NCBI GenBank assembly: GCA_900755095.1
Contig: CAAEFE010000122.1
Coordinates: forward strand, 1 to 64,000
DNA from: an uncultured Bacteroides sp.
GTDB taxonomy: Bacteria; Bacteroidota; Bacteroidia; Bacteroidales; Bacteroidaceae
Direction: 5' to 3'
Length of the DNA stretch: 64,000 nucleotides
A program made the position numbers and the translations under genes. The notes under the pieces are model-generated. The model was given only the letters and a program-made list of their open reading frames with translations. It did no database searches and was not told where the DNA came from. Of this stretch, positions 17,041 to 27,200 are shown piece by piece. Numbering within the stretch: the first letter of the stretch is position 1; each line of letters starts with the position of its first letter.

Positions 17041-20000
17041 TTAGAAACTTACATTTACACCAATATTGAATACACGTTGTAACGGATAATTAAGACCATT
17101 ACCTGCCAATTCCACATCCCAATCCTTGAACTTACTCAAAACAAAAAGATTGGTAGAAGACATATAGAGCCTCAGATTGGACATACCCCATTTGCTCACA
17201 ATTTTTTGAGGTACTGTATATCCCAGTTCAACCAATTTCAGTCGTAAGAAGGAACCGTCTCTCATGAACCATGTACTCAGTTCTTTATTGTTGGCAACAG
17301 AAGTGGTTGACAATCTGGGCCATGTTGCATAACGATTGCGGTTACTTTCCGACCAATAGCTATTTGCAATAAATTTCACTAGTTGATTATTAGTTTTCTG
17401 CTTCATATCCGGATCTTTAAAGAATGGAGACATCTTATCATAATCAATCCAGAAAGAAGACTGCGCCGAGCCGTGGAACTGGAAATTGATGTCAAAACCT
17501 TTATAGCTAAATGTTGATCCAAAGCCATAGTTGATTTCCGGACTAGTCGGATGTCCAATAGGAACTTGATCCAATGAATTAATTACTCCATCTCCATTCA
17601 TATCCCGGTATTTGATATCTCCGGCTTTATAATCACCAAACTGTACAGGAGAGTTGGCCACTTCCGCATCGTCTATAAATAGCCCTTCCGCAATGTATCC
17701 CCACTTCTGGTTGGGCGAGTAGCCTATTTTGTATTTCCACCATTCCTTATCATACGTGTTATCTTCATATTTCAGATATTCACTATGCGCATAGGTTAAG
17801 TTTCCGCGTACTATCAAAAAAGCGTTTTTGTTAAGGTTCTTTTGATACTTTAAATCAAGATCCACACCGTGTCCTTTGGTCTCGCCAATGTTAGCATATA
17901 CGTCTGCCTGATATCCCATTACGCTTGGAATACTGGCTCTTTTCTGTAATATGTCAGTACGATGTTCTGTGAAATATTCAGCTATCAGGTCAAATCCGTA
18001 GAAAGAAGCTTCCAATGCGAAATTAGCTTTACGGGATTTTTCCCATCCAATGGCAGGATTAGCATAACGTGAAACATTTACGCCCGGTCTGCTATATTTG
18101 TTTTCATACCCGAAAGATGCTCCACCTGCATTCATATTCACATTAGACAGATATAAGAAACGTTCATCGACTCTGCCAATCTTATCATTTCCCACCAAAC
18201 CGTATGAGGCTCTTAGTTTCAATTTCGTAATTTTTGAACTGAGCGGTTGGAAGAATGGTTCGTTCGAAATCATCCAGCCACCACCGACGGACGGAAAGAA
18301 TCCCCATCTGTGTTTCTTATCAAAGCGTTCGGAAGCATTGTATCCAAAATTGAACTCCGTGAAATAGCGGTCACTATAGGCATAAGTAAAACGTCCCGAC
18401 ACACCCATATTTCTTGAAGGCAAGCTCTCCTGCAAAGTTTTGTAGTTTGGATTCTTACTGTCGATATACTGAGTAACGATAAGACCACCTACGGAATGAT
18501 CACCGAAAGTCTGATTATAACTGGTTCTCGTTTCGATTGTCATTACATTGTTGACAGTCTTGTCACCGGGACTAAAATCAAGGTATTCCGTTCCGGAGTC
18601 AGGATTGATGTTTTCGATAGAATATTTCTCTGTCATGAAATCATAAGAACTTAAAGCATAGTAATATGGCTTATATTGTCTGGTCTGACCGTAATATGAT
18701 TTACGAGAAACGTTGAAGAAACCTTCAAATTTCAAACCTTTAGTGATAAAGTTCAAGTCCTGCGTAACACCTAATGTAGCAAGAAGAGTCGTATTCTCAT
18801 ATTCCTTATATCCTTTTACCATTTCAGCATACGGGTTAAGATAACTTCCGTCATCGCTGTTTCCAAAAAGAATGTGTTTGATATATTTATGTTGTTCATC
18901 GGTAGGATATACAGCGGGAAAAAGTACAGGATTAGACTTCATTACCATCTTATAAATATCCGATCCCGAATAAATAGGACCTTCATAAGTGTCAAAGATT
19001 CCACTTAAGTTTACTCTTACCTGGGTCGTTTTTGTCACATTGATGTTGACATTAGCCCTCATCTGATAAGTCTGAAGATTGATATTGTTGTTGAAGTTGT
19101 TCTTGCCGTCTACGTTGAGCAAACCCTGGTCTTTGGTATATCGCAGAGACACGTAATACGTAGCCGAATTTCCTCCGCCACTGATGCTCATGTTGGCTCT
19201 TCCATTCCAGGTCGAGTTCTTCATTAGTTGCCTTCTCCAGTCATTTGTAGGATAAATGATAGAACCAGATCCCGGAACGGTTCTGTCTATTTTATCATCA
19301 CTATACATGACAGGGGCGGAAGGATCACGTGTTAAGATGGCTTCATTATGCAATTTCATGTAAGTGACAGGGTCTGCCAACTCAATATTACTGGTCGGAC
19401 GAGAATTACTTCCCTCTATTCTTACATCAAACTTAGTTTTTCCTCTCTCTCCCTCTTTTGTCTTTACTAGAACGACGCCATTAGCTCCTCTCGAACCGTA
19501 AAGGGCCGTTGCCATGGCATCTTTCATGATTGAAAAACTTTCGATATCATCGGGATTCAAACGCCCTAAGTCCGTACTTGTAGATTCAATGTTATCAATC
19601 AGAATCAAAGGACTGGTGTTAAATCCGAAAGATGCGATACCACGTACAAAAAAGCTAGCATCGTCCGCACCCGGCTCTCCTGATGTCTGATAAGAAATAA
19701 TACCGGCTACCTGACCTGCCAATGCAGTTGTCATATTACTGCTCGGCACTCTCAGGCTCTTTGGCGAAAGTGTAGTGATAGAACCAATCACACTCTCCTT
19801 CTTTTGTGTTCCGAATGCCACAATTTCCACCGCATCCAGTTCATTTACGTTTTGTGAGAGTTGGATGGTAACGTTTGTTTTCCCTTTCAGTGGAAATTCT
19901 TGTGTGTTATATCCAATAAAGCTGACTACCAGCACATCCTTTTGAGGAGAAGCCATCAAAATAAACTTACCATCCAGATCTGTGACAGTTCCACTGGTGG

Positions 20001-20199
20001 GATTACTTTTAAGAGTAACATTCGCTCCAGGTATTCCTTCACCGCTCTCATCAAAGACCTGCCCGGTAATCTTAACTTTTGCATCACTTTGCTGCTGACT
20101 CTTTTCATCACCAGTCATTTTCTGTTGCCCATCTTGCGAATATGCTCCTATCGCGACAAAGCAAGCTAGCAGAAACAAATAAAACTTTTCAATTTTCAT
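17041..20199 (-). CDS. susC-like: SusC-like TonB-dependent glycan transporter
   Basis: Outer-membrane TonB-dependent transporter of the SusC/RagA type (1052 residues). After a signal peptide (about 1-21) come a carboxypeptidase-regulatory-like domain (about 43-125, VKITGQVFDESGEGIPGAN), a TonB box/plug region (about 130-250, with LNPDDIESFSIMKDAMATAL and YGSRGANGVVLVKTK) and a 22-strand barrel ending NIGVNVSF. It lacks the STN domain present in the second SusC at 49519, which agrees with control by the HTCS rather than by a sigma/anti-sigma pair. It should import oligosaccharides captured by the SusD encoded next to it. A 126-bp gap separates it from GH2. Confidence 0.96.
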   Translation of the reverse strand: MKIEKFYLFLLACFVAIGAYSQDGQQKMTGDEKSQQQSDAKVKITGQVFDESGEGIPGANVTLKSNPTSGTVTDLDGKFILMASPQKDVLVVSFIGYNTQEFPLKGKTNVTIQLSQNVNELDAVEIVAFGTQKKESVIGSITTLSPKSLRVPSSNMTTALAGQVAGIISYQTSGEPGADDASFFVRGIASFGFNTSPLILIDNIESTSTDLGRLNPDDIESFSIMKDAMATALYGSRGANGVVLVKTKEGERGKTKFDVRIEGSNSRPTSNIELADPVTYMKLHNEAILTRDPSAPVMYSDDKIDRTVPGSGSIIYPTNDWRRQLMKNSTWNGRANMSISGGGNSATYYVSLRYTKDQGLLNVDGKNNFNNNINLQTYQMRANVNINVTKTTQVRVNLSGIFDTYEGPIYSGSDIYKMVMKSNPVLFPAVYPTDEQHKYIKHILFGNSDDGSYLNPYAEMVKGYKEYENTTLLATLGVTQDLNFITKGLKFEGFFNVSRKSYYGQTRQYKPYYYALSSYDFMTEKYSIENINPDSGTEYLDFSPGDKTVNNVMTIETRTSYNQTFGDHSVGGLIVTQYIDSKNPNYKTLQESLPSRNMGVSGRFTYAYSDRYFTEFNFGYNASERFDKKHRWGFFPSVGGGWMISNEPFFQPLSSKITKLKLRASYGLVGNDKIGRVDERFLYLSNVNMNAGGASFGYENKYSRPGVNVSRYANPAIGWEKSRKANFALEASFYGFDLIAEYFTEHRTDILQKRASIPSVMGYQADVYANIGETKGHGVDLDLKYQKNLNKNAFLIVRGNLTYAHSEYLKYEDNTYDKEWWKYKIGYSPNQKWGYIAEGLFIDDAEVANSPVQFGDYKAGDIKYRDMNGDGVINSLDQVPIGHPTSPEINYGFGSTFSYKGFDINFQFHGSAQSSFWIDYDKMSPFFKDPDMKQKTNNQLVKFIANSYWSESNRNRYATWPRLSTTSVANNKELSTWFMRDGSFLRLKLVELGYTVPQKIVSKWGMSNLRLYMSSTNLFVLSKFKDWDVELAGNGLNYPLQRVFNIGVNVSF

Positions 20200-20325
20200 A
20201 AATTATTAGATTAGTTAATGATAAATACTTGTTTTCCATTTAAAAGAGATTCTTTCTCATTTCATTCATAGGCTTTTATATTTTAGATTCAACATTTTTC
20301 AGATTACATACAGAAACGTCTCCGA

Positions 20326-22434
20326 TTACCAACCTGCGTGCTCTTCTTTGTTTTCACTCCAATCGGCACTTCGCTTCTTTTCGCCGGTATAGTTCCATTC
20401 AATCTCGTCAGTGTATTCTTTTCCATTATATGTTGCAACGGTTTTAATTGTATTCTTACCTTGTTCCAAGGTTACATCATCCAAGACATAGTGCACATCC
20501 GTGTAGCCTTGGCGTATACCCGTCAGTTCTTTTCCATTAAGATACACTTGCGGTGTACCTATGTTAGAATAAACAGTGACGGAAGTATGTTTTCGTTCGC
20601 GGTCGATGTTGCGACGCTGGGTCAGGTAGAGTACGGGATCTTTGCTCCAGTTAGCTTTATACCAGTAATAGGAGTCTTTTTTGATTTTCCGGTCAAAAGT
20701 GATCAACCCCTTCAAGTTACGGGCAGGTACACCGCCACGGCTCCACATCGGTACACCAAAGTCAAACATATTCCAAAGATAAGAAGCGATGATATAGGGA
20801 TGCTTTGCAATGACACTCCATTGGTATTCATGTGTCTTGGTCTGAAAAGTTTCCGGATAGAAAGACTTTCCCCAGTTCAGAGCATCACCCAGATATTCTG
20901 TCTGATGGTCCAGATTTGCATCAGCACCATATTCCGTCAACATCAGTTTCTGCCACGGGTATTTCTCCTCCAGCCCTTTTATCCAAGGCTCGATATCCTG
21001 CAACTTTTTCTCATACCATCCGAAGTAGCGGTTCATTCCCTGAATATCCGCATTTTGATTGACCGGATGCTCTGCATGGCCATAACCATTTACAGATACA
21101 GTGTAGCGGTCAGGATCCTCTGTCTTGGCCAGATTATGCAGAGTTTGTGTCAGTCCTGCCGTATATTCGTGGGGCTGGTATACTTCATTGTGCAATCCCC
21201 ATACATAAATGGAAGGGTGATTGAAACTTTGACGAATCAGTTCACGAAGCTGAGACTGTGCATTTTCGGCTTCATATCCTGTCACCCGATTCACAAAAGG
21301 AATCTCTGCCCAGATGACCAATCCCAAAGAATCGCAACGGGAATACAGGTAATCCGACTGTTGATAGTGGGCGAAACGGACAGTAGTTGCTCCGATATCC
21401 ATAATCTGAGCCAAGTCGAAATCATGTTCTTTGTTGGTAAGCGCACTACCCAATCCCCACCAATCCTGATGACGGGTTACCCCATACATCGGGTATTTCT
21501 CACCATTCAAGTAGAAACCTTTGCCTGGCACAATCTCATATCTACGAACACCCAATGGCTGTACCACCTCATCAATTACTTTTCCGTCCGCCAGTAAGCG
21601 GGAAATAACCTTATATAAATAAGGGTCCTTACGTCCCTGCCACAGATGCGGTTTATTCAGTTTGAAGGTAGAAATGTAAGTCTGTGTTCCCTGCGGAGTG
21701 AGTACCAAAGGAAGGCGATGGGAAGTGACCTTCTTGCCATTCTGCGTATAAATGGTATTTTCGAGTACCAAGTCAGCAGGAGTAAGACTTCCATTGTCCA
21801 GCTTCACTTTCACTGTGATATCGGCAGAGCGTTTCGATACATTCCTTTGAGTAATATATACACCCGGAGAGGCACAATCGGTAACTGTAATGTTATTCTG
21901 TTCAGTAATAATCAGCCATACCGGACGATAGATACCTCCGTAAACCCCAAAAAGATTGTGATTTACCGGAATCACATCAGGACGTGAAGCATTATCCGCC
22001 TTTACCATTATCTCATTCTCAGCTCCCAGTTTCAATGCGGTTCCAATTTCAAAAGCAAAGGCGCTGTATGCTCCCCGGTGCATTCCGACAAGTTTACCGT
22101 TGACATACACTTCTGTGTTGGCGCCCACACCTTCAAAGCGAAGAAATACACGCTTCCCTTTCAACTCATTGCCAAAGAATTGTGTTTTCCTGTAATAACC
22201 AACTCCTTCATAGAAAGCATCAGCTTTTACCTGCATATCTTTAGCGTTCCAGGTATGAGGCAAGTTTACAGTTTCCCAGTCCGCATTCCATTGAGCAGCG
22301 ACCTTCACCGGGTCCTGTGAAAAAGGCCCGCGTTTGAATAGCCATCCTTCATTGAAAGAGGTCACTTCCCAGGCAGAGAGTGAAAGAATCTGCCCGATAA
22401 GCGCTGATAAAATGAGTATATATTTAAACTTCAT
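20326..22434 (-). CDS. GH2 beta-galactosidase / beta-glucuronidase-type enzyme
   Basis: Secreted family GH2 hydrolase (702 residues; signal peptide about 1-21). Domain order is sugar-binding jelly roll (about 25-190), Ig-like (about 195-305), TIM barrel (about 310-600) and a C-terminal Ig-like domain. The acid/base is Glu417 in GLHNEVY and the nucleophile Glu501 in LTEYGAD, so both catalytic residues are present. GH2 covers beta-galactosidase, beta-glucuronidase and beta-mannosidase activity; beta-galactosidase is favoured here because the PUL also encodes a galactan-type GH43, but sequence alone does not decide. It lies 19 bp after GH29 in the operon. Confidence 0.88.
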   Translation of the reverse strand: MKFKYILILSALIGQILSLSAWEVTSFNEGWLFKRGPFSQDPVKVAAQWNADWETVNLPHTWNAKDMQVKADAFYEGVGYYRKTQFFGNELKGKRVFLRFEGVGANTEVYVNGKLVGMHRGAYSAFAFEIGTALKLGAENEIMVKADNASRPDVIPVNHNLFGVYGGIYRPVWLIITEQNNITVTDCASPGVYITQRNVSKRSADITVKVKLDNGSLTPADLVLENTIYTQNGKKVTSHRLPLVLTPQGTQTYISTFKLNKPHLWQGRKDPYLYKVISRLLADGKVIDEVVQPLGVRRYEIVPGKGFYLNGEKYPMYGVTRHQDWWGLGSALTNKEHDFDLAQIMDIGATTVRFAHYQQSDYLYSRCDSLGLVIWAEIPFVNRVTGYEAENAQSQLRELIRQSFNHPSIYVWGLHNEVYQPHEYTAGLTQTLHNLAKTEDPDRYTVSVNGYGHAEHPVNQNADIQGMNRYFGWYEKKLQDIEPWIKGLEEKYPWQKLMLTEYGADANLDHQTEYLGDALNWGKSFYPETFQTKTHEYQWSVIAKHPYIIASYLWNMFDFGVPMWSRGGVPARNLKGLITFDRKIKKDSYYWYKANWSKDPVLYLTQRRNIDRERKHTSVTVYSNIGTPQVYLNGKELTGIRQGYTDVHYVLDDVTLEQGKNTIKTVATYNGKEYTDEIEWNYTGEKKRSADWSENKEEHAGW

Positions 22435-22453
22435 AGAATCGTTTCTTTATCAT

Positions 22454-23884
22454 TTATGTTAAAGCATCTCGATAAATACTTTTTGTTCCTTTAGCTGCAC
22501 GAACTTTAAGCTGAATTACATAAGGTTCACCCGGATTCTTTTTAGGAACAGATACGTTATATTCATTGCGGGTTGTCTCAACAACAGTGATATCTTCACC
22601 GGTAGTCAGCAAAGTGGCTTTTTCTACTGTAATGCCTTTCGGAGTCTTTACAATCAACCGTTCACTATAAGGCTGATTGAATACTACCATATAAACTTCA
22701 TCGTTTTTACCACGTGTATAATATCCCCAGTCTTGTTTTTCAAATCCGGCATAATCGCAAGCATAAACAGCTTTTCCGTAACGATTCATCCACTTACCAA
22801 TCGCTGTAGCCATTGCTTTCTCTTCGGGACGGAAATCACCATCTGCCTGAGGCCCGAAGTTGACAACCATGTTTCCACCCATCGAAACAGCGTGTACAAT
22901 GCGGTCAATGACTTCAATCGGAGTTTTCACATAGCTCAATGACCAGTCTTTGTGATATCCCCATTGATTTTCGGGTATAGTCATGCAGGCTTCCCAGTCC
23001 CACTGTGTAACTTTGAGATCTTTCACCGGATCGGGCAAGCGGCGTTCGTAACCGGATTCGTAGTCACCCATCAGACGACCATTGCTATCAAAATGACGCT
23101 TTCCTTTGTCATCAGCACGCAAGCGGCTATTGATGGCAACACCCGGAACGAGTTCCTTCAACATTTGCTCTGCATGAGCTGTCCACCAACCATTCTTTTT
23201 AATGCTGGCATCCCACGTACCATCAAACCAGAAATCTTTAACGGTCGGGTAACGTGTTGCCAGTTCTTTCAGTTGATTGTCGGTAAATTCAAGGAAACGG
23301 CTGAAGGCGATGCTATCTTCTTTGGATTTTATATCATAACGATAATCCGGATTACTCCAGTCCATCACTGAGAAATAGAAGTGTACATCAATTCCTTCGT
23401 CATTATAGGCTTTCACCAACTCGCCTAATATATCACGCTTATACGGGGTATTTGCTACAGTATATTTAGTATACTTACTAGGCCACAGACAGAAACCTTC
23501 ATGATGTTTCGTTGTAATCTTGACATACTTAGTACCCATTTCTTTGGCCATCTTTGCCCATTTCTTTGCATCGAATTTCGTAGGGTTCCATTGGTCCATC
23601 AGTTTCAGCCATTCATCAGCAGGTACTTTTGCCCAGCTTTTCAGCCATTCGGCAGCTCCGCCATATACTTTTCCGTTCCATTCTCCCCCGGGGATAGCAT
23701 ACAGTCCCCAGTGGATGAAAGCACCCAGACGGTTGTCACGGAACTTCTGCATGGCAGGGTCTTGCCGTTTACCTTCATTCGTAGCTCCATATTTCAAAGG
23801 AATTTCCTTCTTTGCTTCTTGAGCAAACGTTACAGAACTGACAGTAATCAATAATAAGAGTAATGTTATTAATCTGCTTTTCAT
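22454..23884 (-). CDS. GH29 alpha-L-fucosidase
   Basis: Secreted family GH29 retaining fucosidase (476 residues from this start). Signal peptide MKSRLITLLLLLITVSSVTF is followed by RLGAFIHWGLYAIPGGEW, KITTKHHEGFCLW and DFWFDGTWD, which holds the nucleophile aspartate. The C-terminal part has the usual beta-sandwich (VYMVVFNQPYSERLIV). It should remove terminal alpha-L-fucose from the target glycan. The ATG at 23884 is chosen because it begins a clean signal peptide; an ATG at 23908 is also possible. More upstream in-frame starts lie before the TATTTTTG promoter element at 23960-23967 and are rejected. First gene of the GH29-GH2-SusC-SusD operon, placed right after the HTCS gene. Confidence 0.9.
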   Translation of the reverse strand: MKSRLITLLLLLITVSSVTFAQEAKKEIPLKYGATNEGKRQDPAMQKFRDNRLGAFIHWGLYAIPGGEWNGKVYGGAAEWLKSWAKVPADEWLKLMDQWNPTKFDAKKWAKMAKEMGTKYVKITTKHHEGFCLWPSKYTKYTVANTPYKRDILGELVKAYNDEGIDVHFYFSVMDWSNPDYRYDIKSKEDSIAFSRFLEFTDNQLKELATRYPTVKDFWFDGTWDASIKKNGWWTAHAEQMLKELVPGVAINSRLRADDKGKRHFDSNGRLMGDYESGYERRLPDPVKDLKVTQWDWEACMTIPENQWGYHKDWSLSYVKTPIEVIDRIVHAVSMGGNMVVNFGPQADGDFRPEEKAMATAIGKWMNRYGKAVYACDYAGFEKQDWGYYTRGKNDEVYMVVFNQPYSERLIVKTPKGITVEKATLLTTGEDITVVETTRNEYNVSVPKKNPGEPYVIQLKVRAAKGTKSIYRDALT

Positions 23885-23959
23885 GCGATAAATTATTGTG
23901 TTTTTCATACTTATTTTATTGTCTTTGATTCTATGTATTAAAACAGAATGAAAGCATTG

Positions 23960-23967
23960 CAAAAATA
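23960..23967 (-). promoter_or_regulatory. -7 element TATTTTTG for the GH29-SusCD operon
   Basis: TATTTTTG on the minus strand matches TAnnTTTG, 50-75 bp upstream of the GH29 start. No -33 half lies at the normal distance, which suits an activator-dependent PUL promoter. Confidence 0.5.
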
Positions 23968-24026
23968 GGAGACCTATATGACATCCATAAACACAAATTT
24001 TGCAAAAAGAACATTTCTGCATCCAC

Positions 24027-24070
24027 ATGGAAGATTTGGTCACCTATAATGGAAGATTTGGATACATCGC
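24027..24070. promoter_or_regulatory. Direct repeat ATGGAAGATTTGG, 22-bp spacing (candidate HTCS operator)
   Basis: ATGGAAGATTTGG starts at 24027 and 24049. It lies about 60-105 bp upstream of the GH29 promoter element, beside the HTCS gene, the expected place for the regulator's binding site. It is in phase with the 22-bp array at 24137-24246, so it may instead be the worn end of that array. Confidence 0.4.
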
Positions 24071-24136
24071 CCTTCTTTTTCTACACAAATGATGTTATCC
24101 AACGTATAGTAACCTATAGGCAGACATTGGGGGGAT

Positions 24137-24246
24137 TAATACCTGGTTTGTCAGGTATTAACAGCTGATATATCAGGTATTAACAACTGAATTGTCGGAT
24201 ATTAATAGCTGATATGCCGGATATTAATACTTGAGAAGTCAGGTAA
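24137..24246. repeat. 22-bp-period array B (5 clear units, TATTAATA-type core)
   Basis: Units start at 24137, 24159, 24181, 24203 and 24225, each 22 bp, with the recurring pattern TAAYA-RCTGA-CRGRTAT. The dyad TCAGGTATTAACAGCTGA shows the symmetric arms. Two further degenerate units and the ATGGAAG pair continue the same phase leftwards to 24027, giving ten 22-bp steps. The array touches the HTCS stop codon region (24255). Confidence 0.8.
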
Positions 24247-24254
24247 TGAAACAA

Positions 24255-27200
24255 CTACTCCTTCCTACTCCTGACTCCTTGCGGAGCAATCCCGAAGAAG
24301 GCTTTAAAGGATTTGCTGAAATAACGGGGAGAAGAAAAGCCGAGCCGAACGGAAATCTCTGTTATATTTAGTTCCGGATGCTCTGTCAGCAAAGACATAG
24401 CTTCATCCAGCTTCACTTTCAAGATGAACTCATTCGGAGTCAACCCGGTCATTTGTTTAAACTGCATATATAATTTGCTACGTCCCATACATAATTCTGA
24501 AGCAAGCGCAGTAACATCAAAATCAGGGTTCTCAAAATTCTCTCTGACAATATTTACACATTTCGTCAGCAGTTCTTTATCTTTCTCATTAATAGCTTCC
24601 GCTACAGGAGATTCCGTAATGACCTTACCCGCATAATGTGCAATCAGACGTTTCTTGTTTTTTATCAAGTTATTGCAACGGGCCACCAATACCTTTATAT
24701 TAAACGGCTTCGTTATATAATCATCCGCTCCGAACATCAAACCTTCTACAACATATTCCACAGAAGTCTGTGCTGTCAACAGAACGACAGAAATATGAGA
24801 AAGTTCTACATTGGTCTTGATTTTATAGCACAAGTCCTTACCTGACATCTCAGGCATAATCACATCACTTACTATCAGATCCGGTTGTATTTGTTGCGCC
24901 ATCTCCAGTCCTTCGCGTCCATTACACGCAGTATATACATTATACATCGGTAAGAATATATCTTCCAGCATGGACAATAGTTCGGTATTATCATCTACCA
25001 AAAGAATCGTAGGCTTATCTTCTTCATCCATATTTTTCTGCGATTCAGGTTCTTTTATCTCTTCCGCCATCAACTGTCCATAAGAAGATACAGAAGCTTC
25101 TGGAATAATCAGTGACTCCCGACCTTCCGTCACAGCCATCTCTTCATCACTGAAATGTCGGTTTCCTAAAGGCAGAGACAAGATAAACTTAGTACCCTCA
25201 CCAACAGTACTTTCTACCTCAATCTTTCCATGATGCATATTCATAATTCCTTTTGCCAACGCCAATCCGATGCCTGTCCCCAAAGTAAAAGAAGAGGAAG
25301 AAGAGGCATTATCCGTCTGATAGAACCGGTCGAATATCTTCGAAATATGTTCAACCGGAATCCCAATACCCGTATCACACACTGAAACTACGGCCTGTGA
25401 AGCAACTTTCCTTACTTCTACAGTTATATTTCCCTTATTGGATGTATACTTAAAAGCATTCGACAATAAATTAAAAATCACTTTCTGTAACTGTATTGGA
25501 TCAAACCAGACAGAAATCGTTTCTTCTACAGAATCAAAGCGATATGTGATCTCCTTTTTTTGTGCATATTCATAAAAACACATATAAATCTGACGAGTAA
25601 AAGTAACCAAATTCTGTTCTTCAACTCTGAGTTTCAAATAACCCTGCTCCTGTTTGCGAAAATCGAGCAACTCGGAGATCAAATTCCGCATATGCCAGGC
25701 GTTTTTATATATACGCTGAATACGATTATAAATGGTTGTGCCCAAATCCATTTGCATCAATACTTCAATTTGCCCCAGAATAAGCGTTAATGGAGTACGA
25801 AATTCATGAGAAATATTAGTAAAGAAGCGCAATTTTACTTGATTGAGTTCTTCAATCCTCTCTTTTTCTTTTCGCTCAAACTCCAATGAAGACCTCAGAG
25901 CCGCCTGCCGTGTTTTAAAACGAACAAATGCGACCATCAATGCAGTCAGACAAAGGACATAAAACAGATATGCCCATATGGTAGCATAAAAAGGAGCGGA
26001 AACATGTATATTCAAGCAGATTGCATCTTTCAAACTCTCCTTATTTTCCATCGAACGAACTTTGAGCGTATAATCTCCGGGAGGCAGATTGGTGTAAGTA
26101 ACCGTAGTGCCGGAAGTCTGGGTCCACACTTTATCGAAGCCATCCAGATAATATTCAAACAAACGATTACGGTCACTATTATAATTAAAAGTAGCAAATT
26201 CCACTGTTACGTTATTCTGCTGATAGCTTAAAAAGATATCCGATGTTTTCGCCAATATCTCAGTCAGGATGCCGGACTCATCACCAGGAACTATTTCTTC
26301 ATTGAAAATAAACAATTTATCAAAATTCAAGAAGCTTTTGACCTGAGATTCATAAAAGGACCGCTCTTGAAACATAGCCAATCCATTGGTACCACTTATA
26401 TAAATAATCCCATTTTTGCTTCGATATAAAGCGGACCCCAAATTATAAGTCTGACGAAACAAGTGATAAGTCTCTTCTGTAACCTCTTTTTCACGATCAA
26501 AGATAGAAAGCCCTTTCCCATGCAAAACAAGCAGACAATTATCCCGGGCAGACTCGCAGATATAATAACAATAATTACTCGGAAGTACTCCATTGGTAGT
26601 TCCGTAAGACTTGAAAGTATCCTGTTTCTCCTGATACTTGAATATCCCCGCGCCAATTGTACTAAAATAAATATCTCCTTTATTATCTTCAAAAATATGC
26701 ACGGTTTTGTATCTTCCTACCGTCAACGTGTCTTTCTCGCTATCCGCCAAATATTGAGTCACTTTTGAAGAAGATAAATTGACGCACACTATCCCTCCGC
26801 CACCAACAGCAAACCACATACGATGCCGGCTATCGATCAGAAACGTTTCAAAAGCATATTCCCGACTGATCAATTTCTGGACAGACGGATCATCCGTAAG
26901 CGGTGAGAATTTCTCGGTCACCGGATCAAAAAACACCGGACCACCTTGTGTCAACATCGCAATGCCATCCTTATACTCCTGAATATCGTTCACAATCTCA
27001 TGAGGCAACGAGGCAGGGTCACCGGTAACATGATGGAGAGTGTGTCCCTTGTTCGATTTTAAATCCAGAACGAACAATCCTCCTAAATGAGTCCCCGCAT
27101 ACAATCGATTGTTCTCCTTTCTATAAAAAACCGACTTGACATTATTACTCCCTAATGTACTCTGATCTCCTTTTTGATACATATATCGGGAGAAAACGCC

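Noticed and set aside
20338..21597. 419-codon plus-strand frame
   Set aside because: Opposite-strand shadow of GH2, whose catalytic motifs are intact; Cys/Ile-rich composition typical of antisense frames.
23885..24043. Upstream extension of GH29 by about 50 residues
   Set aside because: The extension would start before the TATTTTTG promoter element and displaces a clean signal peptide; start set at 23884.
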